A stretch of DNA of 64,000 nucleotides from JADJPF01 sp964492845 (GCA_964492845.1 CAZBMZ010000020.1:1-64000); one strand, 5' to 3'. Shown: positions 25,301 through 33,929, counted from the stretch's first letter. Notes: generated from the sequence alone by a model not told the origin. Numbers and translations: made by a program.

Positions 25301-27744
25301 AGCAAGGCTTTGGACGACTTATTAGATCAAAATCTGATCGCGGAGTTGTAATTTTTCTAGATAAAAGGCTTAGAGGTGCAACTTATCGCCCGGATGTACT
25401 TAAATCATTGCCAGATCCAACGGTTGGCTATGAATCTGATTTAGATATGTACAAGCGCGTTTGTGATTGGATGGGAGAAGCTTTTAATGAATCGCTACTA
25501 CCTCCAGCCGCAATAGACGAAATAGAACGCGTATTAGCCGAACATACACTTAAAAAAGCTACTTTTGCTGATTCTGAATTTGATAAAGAAGTCCTGCCAC
25601 ATCTTTTAGCTGTATTAAAAAGCGTTTGGGGCTTTGATAGTTTTAGAAAAAATCAATTAGACATTGTTCGCTCTGTTTTAACGGGTAATGACTTGCTAGG
25701 TCTATTCCCTACAGGTGCAGGAAAAAGTTTAACTTTTCAACTGCCAGCTTTAGTGCGTCCAGGGCTTACCCTAGTAATATCACCATTAATTGCATTAATT
25801 CGGGATCAAGTGCAAAAATTACGTCATGATGCAGAAGTAAAATATGTTAATTGTTTGGTTAGCGGTATGACTTCTATGGAACAAGAGGAAGTTTTAGCCG
25901 AAGCAAAAAATAAACGCTTAAGAATTTTATATGTATCTCCTGAAAGACTTCGTGATCCACGTTTTAGAATGTTTTTAGCTGAACTTCCAATAGTTCAGCT
26001 AGTAGTAGATGAAGCCCATTGTATTTCTACTTGGGGACATGATTTTCGTCCTGATTTTTTAGAAATCTCTACACTTTTACCAGCAACTAAAAATATTGCT
26101 ATTCAAGCATTAACCGCAACTGCTACAAGAACGGTTCGCGGTGAAATAGAGAAAACCCTAGAGTTAGGCAAAAGAGGGTTGCCTTTTGTTACAATGACAG
26201 GCGATTTTAGACGAGATAATCTAGTTTTTCGTGTTTTTCATCCTTCATCAGCAAAGGATCGAGACACTTTAACAATAAGCCTTGCACAACAAATAGTAAG
26301 CAATAGTGAAAAAGGCGGAGCAGGTGTTATTTATGTAGCAACACGTCGAGAATCAGAAAGACTTGCTACACTTCTACGTAGCCGCAATATTGCAGCACAA
26401 GCCTATCATGCAGGCTTACCAACATCTACACGCCATCATGTCCAAGAACTATTTATGCAAGGTGAAATTCAAGTAGTAGTGGCAACAAACGCTTTTGGAA
26501 TGGGTGTTGATAAACAAGAAATTAGGTTTGTTATCCATTATGATCATCCTAATTCTGTAGAAGCTTATGTACAAGAATCAGGCCGCGCCGGTCGAGATGG
26601 AAAAGAAGCTTATGCTATTTTAATTTACTCATCTGCAACACAAAGAACACATAGATTTTTAGCTAAAAAAGGTATTCCTACAGCAGAAGAAATTGCAGAA
26701 ATCGCTAAAGGGATTTTAGCAGCTAACTTTTATGGTGCAGTTCGCTCTAGTGATGGCAAGGTTTTTACTTCATTTGAAAATATGGTGACTGAGCTTGACC
26801 TTGAAGAAGCTAAACTAAGAGTAATCATCCATGCTTTAGAGCAAGCAGAGGTAGTAAAACGAGGAGAAGACTTTGTTTTAGAAGCTACGATACTACTAAA
26901 TAGTAGCCTAGATGATATCCTTAATAGACTTTCCGCATTAGAACAAGAATTATTTAAAGTTCTTATAAAAGAATTTAGTCTTAAACCTAATGTTCGTTGT
27001 TATTACCGAGCATTACCGTTAATTGAAAAAACAAACATTAGCACATACATTGTAGAGGCTTTGTTAACCAAACTAGCACAAAAGGGGGATTTAATTTTTA
27101 GAGCCTATGCTAGAGGTAGTAGCTTTATCAGTGGAGCTAATGCAACCAACAAAGAGATTATTAAGAAAATAGCTACAGATTTTTTAAGTCGTTTTCAACA
27201 ATTTGATAATAGATTAAAGGATATGATTAAGTTTGTTGAAATGAGCGTTAATTCAAGAGAATGTCGAGCCGCTTACTTAATCAACTACTTAACAGGTGAA
27301 ACAAATTCGCCTCGTTGCGGTAAATGTGATTTATGTTCAGCTAGTTATCCTGTGCCTTGGAATATGAGCGCGGTAGTTGCTCCAGAACCTCTAAAAGTTG
27401 AACCAATAATGGCTATTTTAGAAGCTGTTCGTGATCATAATAGCCAATATGGAAAAATGACTCTTAAAAAAATGCTACTTGGAGAAGCTTTTGGAAAAAG
27501 TGGTGGCAAAACCTATGAATTACCAGCTTATGCTCGGCGTTCAGAGCATTTTGGCGTTTTGAAAAATGCTCTAAACCATGAAAAATTACAACATTATTTT
27601 GATCGCTTAATTGCAGATGGCTATATCTCGGAAATAGAAAAACAGATTTCAAAAGATAAAAGTATCTATACAACTATACAGCTTACACCACGAGGGCGAG
27701 ATATCCTTGCTGGTGCTGAACCAATACCAGGCTCAACTAGCTGA
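22372..27744 (+). CDS. DnaQ-DinG-RecQ triple-fusion nuclease/helicase
   Basis: A 1790-residue multidomain protein. In order: a winged-helix-like segment (about 5-70); a DEDDh 3'-5' exonuclease (VFDLETLG with D95/E97, AHNCFAFD with D183, HRADVDV with H239/D244); a DinG/XPD-like helicase (GTGTGKSLG at 363-371, CDESHN near 556); and a RecQ helicase (PTGAGKSLTF near 1115, VVDEAHC near 1212, FGMGVDK, ESGRAGRDG). A RecQ zinc-binding cluster (CRAAYL...CGKCDLC, about 1630-1655) and a C-terminal winged helix follow. The DinG half lacks the iron-sulphur cysteines (NYLS in place of NYLC), like Gram-positive DinG. It would unwind and trim DNA ends. It is the longest gene of the operon. Confidence 0.9.
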   Translation: MSGREKILLMLGEVLTDVANGLQLEVLELEIAKKLGRPISRKNLEELLVRNPDRFEVGAGGHWQLKIRAQAIEVEQPALLKTYSPLKHGSYVVFDLETLGKEAEGEETEIIEIAYARYENNKQVENWQTFVKPSVDIPPLITELTTIENKDVSNAPAQKEAIEEFFKRTQGYPLIAHNCFAFDKVVLLNIATRLKIEVPKDLVFLDTLPLARIFHQKPGQRHTNEDLAELYNSHQAGAHRADVDVAMLCGVVSGLLAETNNHTAGVLIYELLRKANEPWADLLDKPTKPLELDKVLAELGKAQLPLLPPKSNASGTGAETKAVDAIFDEMLVRGRDSRASQKRFSHLAADAFRSRHFAVVEAGTGTGKSLGYLIPAALQAHSQSQAVVVSTYTKILQSQLVEKDLAFLQELIPNLTAVTLKGRGNYLSINKLQEELLDAVEENFLSRGRAWALSLLTSLAIDSPTGDLETTWFTLESLDEYLDSQGEPFIIQNNVSAKSASQADKTSNRLDFYDAAKENASRADIIVVNHSLLLAQAVTTEDDRLPELISPFVICDESHNLEDAATSVLKQEISEKDLRRLICAIYDEKRRTGLLANVRKIGVSADNETLKKTTQALFESNLHIDNISTRLQTFVGANTVVSSAERARFGVSLELRSSSLHASGGPALRESAIALLDTLDKLSTALTDLAKIVVEQTYKTSNRNSQRVARLAHSLAMDLFDAKKILNWFWKFYEATTYVRVIKLEPNKQNKLFWTLEGLPIDVSVLLHDRLWSRLDVAVFCSATLATHGDEFGFFLRRNGLDRLQKTKVATEILPHVFDYKQNALLMLPAHLPTPRDEALKKEFPQAVAAELLRFIPYFRGRTLGLFTARSRMKMVYEQIGSTLREKGYPILCQGEGALAKLREEFEKREEVSLFGVRSLWEGVDVPGRSLSFVFMSKMPFPSLGDPLESARMNAVERAGGNGFYDYFLPKTIFTFKQGFGRLIRSKSDRGVVIFLDKRLRGATYRPDVLKSLPDPTVGYESDLDMYKRVCDWMGEAFNESLLPPAAIDEIERVLAEHTLKKATFADSEFDKEVLPHLLAVLKSVWGFDSFRKNQLDIVRSVLTGNDLLGLFPTGAGKSLTFQLPALVRPGLTLVISPLIALIRDQVQKLRHDAEVKYVNCLVSGMTSMEQEEVLAEAKNKRLRILYVSPERLRDPRFRMFLAELPIVQLVVDEAHCISTWGHDFRPDFLEISTLLPATKNIAIQALTATATRTVRGEIEKTLELGKRGLPFVTMTGDFRRDNLVFRVFHPSSAKDRDTLTISLAQQIVSNSEKGGAGVIYVATRRESERLATLLRSRNIAAQAYHAGLPTSTRHHVQELFMQGEIQVVVATNAFGMGVDKQEIRFVIHYDHPNSVEAYVQESGRAGRDGKEAYAILIYSSATQRTHRFLAKKGIPTAEEIAEIAKGILAANFYGAVRSSDGKVFTSFENMVTELDLEEAKLRVIIHALEQAEVVKRGEDFVLEATILLNSSLDDILNRLSALEQELFKVLIKEFSLKPNVRCYYRALPLIEKTNISTYIVEALLTKLAQKGDLIFRAYARGSSFISGANATNKEIIKKIATDFLSRFQQFDNRLKDMIKFVEMSVNSRECRAAYLINYLTGETNSPRCGKCDLCSASYPVPWNMSAVVAPEPLKVEPIMAILEAVRDHNSQYGKMTLKKMLLGEAFGKSGGKTYELPAYARRSEHFGVLKNALNHEKLQHYFDRLIADGYISEIEKQISKDKSIYTTIQLTPRGRDILAGAEPIPGSTS

Positions 27745-27763
27745 ATAAAAAAGGGGATACATT

Positions 27764-29257
27764 ATGAGATATATTCTACACAAAGACTTTTATCTAAATC
27801 CACGTAAGCCAATCAAATTTTTAGACAAAATAGTTAATAAATTTTCTAAAAGTCGCTATACATTTACCGAGCAAGAAGCCTTAAAAGAAATATGGAACAG
27901 CGGCGAAGATGTTCGACTTAGAGAAGATCCTAGATTTTGGGAAATTTATGGATTAAACCATTTTCATTTATCTAATCAATGTCTTGCTAATGAATTACTT
28001 ATAGATCGTCTTTGGAAAGGGCTGTGGAATGGTCAGGATTTAGAAGAAGAATTAAATAGACTTGATAGCTCAAATAAATTTTATGTTTTTTGTCCTGCTG
28101 ATGCTCGTTTTAGCCAAAATGATAAAGCTTTAATGTTAACAGCTAGGCCAATTATTAAAGTACCAACAGAACTTCAACAAGAAATAAATATAGCTTTAGA
28201 TAAATTTTTACAGCTTTATCAAGAACAAGCAAAACCCCTTACTACACACCAAATAAATGAAAAGCTAGTTTATACAAATGAAAAGTTTAGTGAAAAAGAC
28301 AATATTGTTGATATTTTAGAAAGCTGTTTATATCAAAGCTCTGACTGGTCAGAAATAGCAAGATCTTTATGGTTGCCTACTAAACGGATACCCAAGTTAA
28401 ACTTACCAAAACATTTTAGAGTCTGGCAAGTCAATAATAACACTGGCTTTAAGGCTATAGAACTAATAGAAAATAATAACGAGCCGTCTATTTCTGATAG
28501 CAATGCTATAGAATTTCCTGACCCTCCTATAGAAAAACATTTAGACACATCCATTAGTTGGGTACAAGTTTTAAGAACCATTCATATTTATAATAAATAC
28601 TTACCTGTTCCTGCTCAAGCACAGTTTAGGTATCCAAAATTTGTTGGTCATAAAAGCAATGTTATTGCTATAAAAAGCGTTTTTTTTGATTCTGGAGAAG
28701 AAGATTTTCTTTGGTTAGACATAGAGCAAAACCGATTTTTTGGAGAGTTTTTAACAACAATTCTTGAGTGGGAAACATCTGGCCGGAAATTACACTTAAG
28801 CTGGTCTACAGATGCTATAGTAATTAAGCTAGGAGAAATAGATAAGCAAGTACAACAGGAAGAAGCCCGACATATTGACCCTGAAAGTTTACAAGACTTA
28901 AGATTAAAACAAGGTGAGTCCTATAGAAAAACTCTTAGCGAAATTTTATGTAATAGCCCAAATGGACTAGATTTTCGCTCTTTGTATGAAAAGCTTTCAC
29001 AACAACAAAATCATTATCCAAATCGCAACACAATCCGAATTATTTTGGCACAATCTCCAGAGTTTATAGCCGATGGAAATGTTTGGAAATGGCAAGAAAA
29101 AGAAAATGCTCCACAAGTTCTAAATAAATTTTTAACGCTAGCTGAATTGGCTAGTAAATCTGGCAAAGAAGTCAATAGCTTAAGTGATCTAGCTGATGCA
29201 GTAAGTGTAAAATTAAAAGATATAGTTAAGAAATCTAAGTCTTCACCAAACACATAA
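27764..29257 (+). CDS. unknown protein with C-terminal winged helix, last gene of the operon
   Basis: A 497-residue protein, soluble, without a recognised enzyme motif. Residues about 15-80 (FLDKIVNKFSKSRYTFTEQE, then EDVRLREDPRFWEI) look like a helical DNA-binding-type start. The centre is mixed alpha/beta with ILEWETSGRKLHLSWSTD. Residues about 375-445 (TLSEILCNSPNGLDF, then LYEKLSQQQNHYPNRNTIRI and FIADGNVWKW) form a winged-helix-like module resembling the N-terminal module of the preceding helicase gene. AAGGGGA precedes the ATG, 19 bases after that gene, so both are surely co-transcribed. It may be the partner that brings the helicase to its target; this is inference. Confidence 0.7.
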   Translation: MRYILHKDFYLNPRKPIKFLDKIVNKFSKSRYTFTEQEALKEIWNSGEDVRLREDPRFWEIYGLNHFHLSNQCLANELLIDRLWKGLWNGQDLEEELNRLDSSNKFYVFCPADARFSQNDKALMLTARPIIKVPTELQQEINIALDKFLQLYQEQAKPLTTHQINEKLVYTNEKFSEKDNIVDILESCLYQSSDWSEIARSLWLPTKRIPKLNLPKHFRVWQVNNNTGFKAIELIENNNEPSISDSNAIEFPDPPIEKHLDTSISWVQVLRTIHIYNKYLPVPAQAQFRYPKFVGHKSNVIAIKSVFFDSGEEDFLWLDIEQNRFFGEFLTTILEWETSGRKLHLSWSTDAIVIKLGEIDKQVQQEEARHIDPESLQDLRLKQGESYRKTLSEILCNSPNGLDFRSLYEKLSQQQNHYPNRNTIRIILAQSPEFIADGNVWKWQEKENAPQVLNKFLTLAELASKSGKEVNSLSDLADAVSVKLKDIVKKSKSSPNT

Positions 29258-29289
29258 ATTTATTAATTGTGTTTCCTAGGCGAGAATTG

Positions 29290-29979
29290 CTATATTTCTC
29301 CAATATCACCTAAGTCAATTTCATTTGTTCCACTCTCTTCTATTTTGTCGGTTCGTCTAGGAACATAAATAGAGCGCACATATTCTTCTAAATCTGCGCG
29401 TTTGACTTTCCAACCATGTCCTTTAAATAGACCGCGAAGTCTTCCTTTTTTTAAGTCTTCACGTAATTCTTTTTCAGGTATATGAGTTAAAATGGAAACC
29501 TCTTCTACTGTCAGAATTAATTTTGCGGCTGCTTCTACAACAGATATTGTAGTTTTAACTTCTTTAGTTTTTGCAGCTTTCGTTTCTTTAATAACCTCTT
29601 TAGCTTCTAATGTTATAGGCAGAGGTCGAAAAGGCTCTTCAACTAGTTCTATTACTGATGCTGCAACTATCGGCTGATCTAAAATTATAGTAGGTGTTTG
29701 GCTAGGTTCTTCTGCTGGCGGAAAAGCCGATGATTTTACTGTTGGAAGTTCTTCATTATTTTCTCTTGCAGCCTTAATTCTTTCTAACTCACTAAGTGGG
29801 AAATATGCTGTATATCCCCCGTGATATTTTTTCTTATAAACAGTAACAATCTTATCTTTGCTGGAAAGACGTTGGAGCGTTTTTTCTGAAACACCTAAAA
29901 TCTTAGCAGCTTCTTTTTTAGAAACTAATCCTGTTAAGTCACTATCTTCTAAATCTGTATCAAATTTATTTTCTTCCAT
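29290..29979 (-). CDS. two-module excisionase/MerR-like helix-turn-helix protein
   Basis: A 229-residue acidic protein with two helix-turn-helix modules. The first is TGLVSKKEAAKILGVSEKTL followed by a basic wing (VYKKKYHGGYTAYFPLSEL), at about 14-70. The second is LTVEEVSILTHIPEKELRED followed by GHGWKVKRADLEEYV, at about 157-210. They are joined by a long Pro/Glu/Lys linker. Single modules of this type are found in excisionases and MerR-like binders. GGGAG lies nine bases before the ATG. The gene is convergent with the defence-like operon, its stop 33 bases from that operon's end, so it could be a regulator of that region or an unrelated neighbour. Confidence 0.65.
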   Translation of the reverse strand: MEENKFDTDLEDSDLTGLVSKKEAAKILGVSEKTLQRLSSKDKIVTVYKKKYHGGYTAYFPLSELERIKAARENNEELPTVKSSAFPPAEEPSQTPTIILDQPIVAASVIELVEEPFRPLPITLEAKEVIKETKAAKTKEVKTTISVVEAAAKLILTVEEVSILTHIPEKELREDLKKGRLRGLFKGHGWKVKRADLEEYVRSIYVPRRTDKIEESGTNEIDLGDIGEI

Positions 29980-30305
29980 TTCTTTCTACTCCCAATTTTT
30001 ATTAAGCTTTATAATAGCTTTTGTCCAAGTATTTGTCCAAGCGTGGGTTTTAATTATAAAATTGTTAGCAAAACTTAAAAAATTTTGTTTTATAACTAGA
30101 AGTAAAAAAAGCTTTTCTACTGTTGAAAGTAAAAATTTTATTTGCCTAACAAAATATTTTAAGGCGATCAATTTTAGTAACGGCTTTTGATTAATCATAG
30201 CGAATAATCAGGTTAAAAGACTCCCATATGAGTTAAGAAAAATGCTAGTGTTAAATAAATCAAACAATATTTAATTAATACTTAATCAAGCAAGGTCGTA
30301 AATCT
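29980..30305. other. AT-rich intergenic region between divergent genes
   Basis: This carries the upstream regions of the helix-turn-helix gene (minus) and msrA (plus). A ten-base direct repeat TTTGTCCAAG occurs twice at about 30020-30041. Short frames on both strands have no codon or domain support. No RNA gene or clear operator was recognised. Confidence 0.6.
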
Positions 30306-30854
30306 ATGAGTCAACAAAACGAAATGGAAGTAGCAACATTGGGAGGCGGTTGTTTTTGGTGTGTTGAAGCTGTTTTTCAAGAATTATTGGGCGTAAAAAG
30401 TGCTATTTCAGGCTATGAAGGTGGAGCAACACTTAACCCTACTTATAAGCAAGTTTGTAGCGGAACAACTGGACATGCTGAAGTTGTCCAGGTAACTTTT
30501 GATCCAAAAGTAGTTTCATTTAAGGAAGTTCTTCAGATTTTTTTTACTGTTCATGATCCAACTACATTAAATCGTCAAGGAATGGACGCAGGCACTCAAT
30601 ATCGTTCGGTAATTTTCTATCATAGCGAAACACAAAAACAAATTGCTGAGGAAGTAATCAAAGAACTTACAGCAGAAAAAATTTGGGACGATCCAATTGT
30701 TACAGAAGTATCACCAAGCAGTGTTTTTTACGCAGCGGAAGACTATCATCAGGAATATTTCAAATACAACACTTATCAACCTTATTGTTTAGGCGTAGTT
30801 GCTCCAAAAGTTATGAAGTTTCGCAAACAATTCAAGGATAAATTAAAGAAATAG
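30306..30854 (+). CDS. msrA: peptide methionine sulfoxide reductase MsrA
   Basis: A 182-residue enzyme that reduces methionine-S-sulfoxide in proteins and free methionine, repairing oxidative damage using thioredoxin. The active-site GGGCFWCVEAVF lies near residues 14-25 with the nucleophilic Cys. GYEGG and GHAEVVQV follow, and the resolving region near the C-terminus (YQPYCLGVVAPKVMKFR) matches bacterial MsrA. No MsrB domain is fused. It stands alone as a + strand gene. The two-hairpin repeat follows its stop by a dozen bases and may serve as its terminator. Confidence 0.93.
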   Translation: MSQQNEMEVATLGGGCFWCVEAVFQELLGVKSAISGYEGGATLNPTYKQVCSGTTGHAEVVQVTFDPKVVSFKEVLQIFFTVHDPTTLNRQGMDAGTQYRSVIFYHSETQKQIAEEVIKELTAEKIWDDPIVTEVSPSSVFYAAEDYHQEYFKYNTYQPYCLGVVAPKVMKFRKQFKDKLKK

Positions 30855-30865
30855 ACAAAATTCTT

Positions 30866-30914
30866 AAGCCCCAGAGGGGCTTTTGATAGTAGCCCAGTCG
30901 TTTACGGCTGGGCT
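30866..30914. repeat. two-hairpin palindromic repeat
   Basis: AAGCCCC..GGGGCTT, the linker TTGATAGT, then AGCCCAG..CTGGGCT with the core CGTTTACGG. The copy lies between the convergent msrA and kinase genes and could terminate both. Confidence 0.8.
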
Positions 30915-30916
30915 AA

Positions 30917-33250
30917 TTAGCTAATTAACCCTAGTTTTTTCTGTAGTTGAGTAAAGCGAGGGTGTCCTTCTAATGCTTCATAACGGCGATCAGACTTTAT
31001 CCAAAGTAACCAATCTGAACGATCAGGATAAGCTTTTTCTAACCAATCTAAAGCTTGCTCAGGTTCTTCAAGCCCAATATAAACAAGACTCATAGCAACT
31101 GGTGAGACATAAGTAGTTTTTGACATTTCTTTTAACTCATCAATTATGCGTTCTGCTCCAACTCTATCACCAGACATAGCTAAAACATTTCCAAGTGCCG
31201 CAATAAACCCGGGATTATTACCAGCCTTTTTAATTGCTGTCTGAAATGATTCTATTGCCTTATCAAACTTTCCTTGATTTTGGTAAACTAGCCCAAAACT
31301 AAAATAAAGTGGATGGAAATTTTCGTCCATTGCTAATGTTTCTTGAAATTGTTTAAGTGCTTCATCTCCTTTACCAGAACATAAAAGCACCATTCCAATC
31401 CCCTGATTAATTGGTATGGAAAAACTATCTAGCTTAAGTGCTATTTTCATTTCATCCATTGCTTGATCAAAACGCCCTAACATAGTCAAATACCAACCAT
31501 ACCATTGATGAGCCGTAGCATAAGATGGATTAAGCTCTATTGCTCGTCGAAATTCTTTTTCTGCTCCGTCCCAATCCCAATCATAACGATATTTAATCAT
31601 TCCTAATGAAGTATGTGCTTCTGCTGATTGCTCATCTATTTCTAATGCTTTTAGAGCCGCTTGTTTTGCTTTAGGGAAATATTGGTCTGCTGGAACAGCA
31701 CCATAATTGCCTAACAAAGCATAACAGTCAGCCAGCCCTGCATAAGCATTAGCACAAAGTGGATCCTCATTTAATGCTTGATTAAAAAAACTAATTGCTT
31801 TTTTTATAGCTTCTTGACTACGTTTATTCCAGTAAAAACGGCCCTTAAGATAAAGTTGATAGGCTTCACTATTTTTAGTTTGGCGTTTTGCTAGCTTTTT
31901 CTTTTCTGTACCACTTAGTTTAACACGTAACTTTTCAGCAATTTCTGTAGCAATTTCTTCTTGTATTAAAAAAATATCTGTAAACTTGCGGCGGTACTGC
32001 TCCCCGTATATTTGCGAGTTATCTGCAACGTTAACCATTTCTATCCTAACGCTTAACACCTCGCCATGCATCATTACACGACCTGTTATAAGCACAGAAA
32101 CATCTAACTCACGCCCAATTAATTGCAAACTGCTTTGACGTTCTTTGTAAAGGAAGACTACGCTACGGGCAATTACTCGAATTTTTGGTAGCTGTGAAAG
32201 GCTATCTATTAAACTTTCTGTAATACCATCGCTTAAGTATTCCATATCTGCATCACCACAAGCATTTTTTAACGGCAAAATAGCAATCGTTGTAAGCATT
32301 TTAGCTTTACTTGAGCGACTATTTAACTTACTTTGCGTAGAAGTAGTTGTACTTAATAAACGTGATGAACCTGATGAGCGCATTGAGCTACTAGGTTTAT
32401 TTTCCGTACCTATTTCTTTTAGCTCTGTTAATATCTCACTCATTGATTGAAAACGCTCATCACGATTTTTCATCAAACAACGTTGAATAATATCATTTAT
32501 TAAAGAAAGCAAAGGGTTTGACCCAGTAATTTTTGGTGTACTATCTCTTAAAATTGCAGCCATTATTTCTACTGAATTAGGGCGAGAAAAAGGACTAACA
32601 CCTACCAGCATTTCATATAAAACACATCCAAAAGAAAAAATATCGGTTCGAGTGTCTAAAAAATCCCCTCTAACTTGTTCTGGAGACATATAAGGTATTG
32701 TACCCATAATTGTCCCTGGAGTTGTCTCAGCCTTCATAGTTGGCAACAGGTCTTGCTCTTCACAAGGGACATTTCTATCAATTCTTGCTAACCCAAAATC
32801 CAAAATTTTTACTAGCTCATTGCTAGTAATAAAAATATTTTCTGGTTTTAAGTCTCTATGTATTATTCCTTTAGTGTGTGCTGCTACTAGACCATCTGTT
32901 AGTATAGTTGCGAAATTAAGTGCTTGTTCTGGAGTAAATAGACTACGGGAAATAGATGAGCGCAAAGTTTCTCCAACTAATAATTCCATAACACAATAAC
33001 AAGTTTCTTGTTCAACACCGAAATCAAACACAGTAACAATATTAGGATGTGAAAGAGTTGCTAAAGCACGGGCTTCACGTTCAAAGCGGCTAAGAGCATC
33101 ACTATTTTTAGCTAAAGTTGCTGGTAAAACTTTAATGGCAACATCTCGCCCAAGACGCAAGTCTTTTGCTCGGTATACTTCACCCATTCCGCCCACGCCT
33201 AATTTATCAACAATTTCATAATGTCCAAGTATTTTTCCAGTAGTTATCAT
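30917..33250 (-). CDS. Ser/Thr protein kinase with TolB-like and TPR domains
   Basis: A 777-residue signalling protein. The kinase domain (about 8-270) is complete: GVGGMGEVYRAKD, VAIKVLP, IIHRDLKPENIF, ILDFGLARI and the activation segment GTIPYMSPEQVRG. After a Ser-rich linker a TolB-N-like domain (about 325-440, TIAILPLKNACGDADMEYLS) occurs. At least seven tetratricopeptide repeats fill 460-770 (for example AEAHTSLGMIKYRYDWDWDG, KAIESFQTAIKKAGNNPGF). There is no transmembrane helix, so it is cytoplasmic. This architecture is common and expanded in Acidobacteriota; the signal and substrates are unknown. It is followed at 28 bases on the template by the acyltransferase gene upstream. Confidence 0.88.
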   Translation of the reverse strand: MITTGKILGHYEIVDKLGVGGMGEVYRAKDLRLGRDVAIKVLPATLAKNSDALSRFEREARALATLSHPNIVTVFDFGVEQETCYCVMELLVGETLRSSISRSLFTPEQALNFATILTDGLVAAHTKGIIHRDLKPENIFITSNELVKILDFGLARIDRNVPCEEQDLLPTMKAETTPGTIMGTIPYMSPEQVRGDFLDTRTDIFSFGCVLYEMLVGVSPFSRPNSVEIMAAILRDSTPKITGSNPLLSLINDIIQRCLMKNRDERFQSMSEILTELKEIGTENKPSSSMRSSGSSRLLSTTTSTQSKLNSRSSKAKMLTTIAILPLKNACGDADMEYLSDGITESLIDSLSQLPKIRVIARSVVFLYKERQSSLQLIGRELDVSVLITGRVMMHGEVLSVRIEMVNVADNSQIYGEQYRRKFTDIFLIQEEIATEIAEKLRVKLSGTEKKKLAKRQTKNSEAYQLYLKGRFYWNKRSQEAIKKAISFFNQALNEDPLCANAYAGLADCYALLGNYGAVPADQYFPKAKQAALKALEIDEQSAEAHTSLGMIKYRYDWDWDGAEKEFRRAIELNPSYATAHQWYGWYLTMLGRFDQAMDEMKIALKLDSFSIPINQGIGMVLLCSGKGDEALKQFQETLAMDENFHPLYFSFGLVYQNQGKFDKAIESFQTAIKKAGNNPGFIAALGNVLAMSGDRVGAERIIDELKEMSKTTYVSPVAMSLVYIGLEEPEQALDWLEKAYPDRSDWLLWIKSDRRYEALEGHPRFTQLQKKLGLIS

Positions 33251-33278
33251 TAAAAAATAATCCTATTTTTTATGTTAA

Positions 33279-33929
33279 TTAAATGGTTTTAGCATCCTCT
33301 GGAATTAGTTTTTCTTCCAAGGTGCTAATAATGCTTTTTCTTACTTTTTCGGAGATTTCTGGAATATATTTTTTTAATTCTGCCCCAGAACAGTTTGGTG
33401 GGTAAATAGCTGAATGAAAATAAATTACTACTTTGCCTGTTAAACGTGGAAATGTTTGTCCAGGAGGCCAAACATCATAAGCACCATTAATTGTTACTGG
33501 AATTATTGGTACTCCAGAACGTAGAGCAATCCGAAATGCTCCAACCTTAAAAGGATCTAACTTTCCGGTTGTTGTCCGCCCGCCTTCTGGAAAAATTCCT
33601 ACTATTTGCCCATCATTAAGGTGCTGTTGTGTTTTTTTGATAGCAAAACGGTCATGACCCTCTAGTTTTACAGGAAAAGCTCCAAACAAGTGACCTAAAG
33701 AACCTATTACAGGAATTTGCATCATTTGATCCCAAGTCATAAAAAAAATTCGTCGTTTTATTGCAACACCAACAAAAAACGGATCAATATAAGAAATATG
33801 ATTAGGGGTGACAACCACCGGGCCGCTACTGGGTATATTTTCTGTTCCATAAACTTCTATCTTATAAAGAAGCCGAAAAAGTATCCAAACAACTGGCCGA
33901 ACTATATTAAGTATAATAAAACTTCGCAA
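33279..33929 (-). CDS. 1-acyl-sn-glycerol-3-phosphate acyltransferase (PlsC family)
   Basis: A 216-residue membrane-associated acyltransferase that makes phosphatidate for phospholipid synthesis. An N-terminal hydrophobic stretch (IILNIVRPVVWILFRLLY) is followed by the family motifs: NHISYIDPFF (the Hx4D catalytic motif), FPEGGRTTTGKL (acyl/phosphate binding), and VPIIPVTINGAYDVWPPG. The start is TTG at 33929 with AGGAG about nine bases upstream; no ATG offers a better position. Other lyso-lipid acyltransferases of the same superfamily are possible, so the substrate is a family-level assignment. Confidence 0.85.
   Translation of the reverse strand: MRSFIILNIVRPVVWILFRLLYKIEVYGTENIPSSGPVVVTPNHISYIDPFFVGVAIKRRIFFMTWDQMMQIPVIGSLGHLFGAFPVKLEGHDRFAIKKTQQHLNDGQIVGIFPEGGRTTTGKLDPFKVGAFRIALRSGVPIIPVTINGAYDVWPPGQTFPRLTGKVVIYFHSAIYPPNCSGAELKKYIPEISEKVRKSIISTLEEKLIPEDAKTI

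Noticed and set aside
11750..29257. Direct assignment as DISARM.
   Set aside because: No DUF1998 (DrmB), phospholipase D-like (DrmC) or DrmA-type helicase is visible, and the extra genes are not DISARM components.
29858..30190. A 110-codon + strand frame opposite the helix-turn-helix gene start.
   Set aside because: It overlaps the real gene on the other strand, has a low-complexity hydrophobic composition and no start signal.
32640..32680. A tRNA-like GGTTCGA sequence.
   Set aside because: It lies within the kinase coding sequence and no cloverleaf can be drawn around it.
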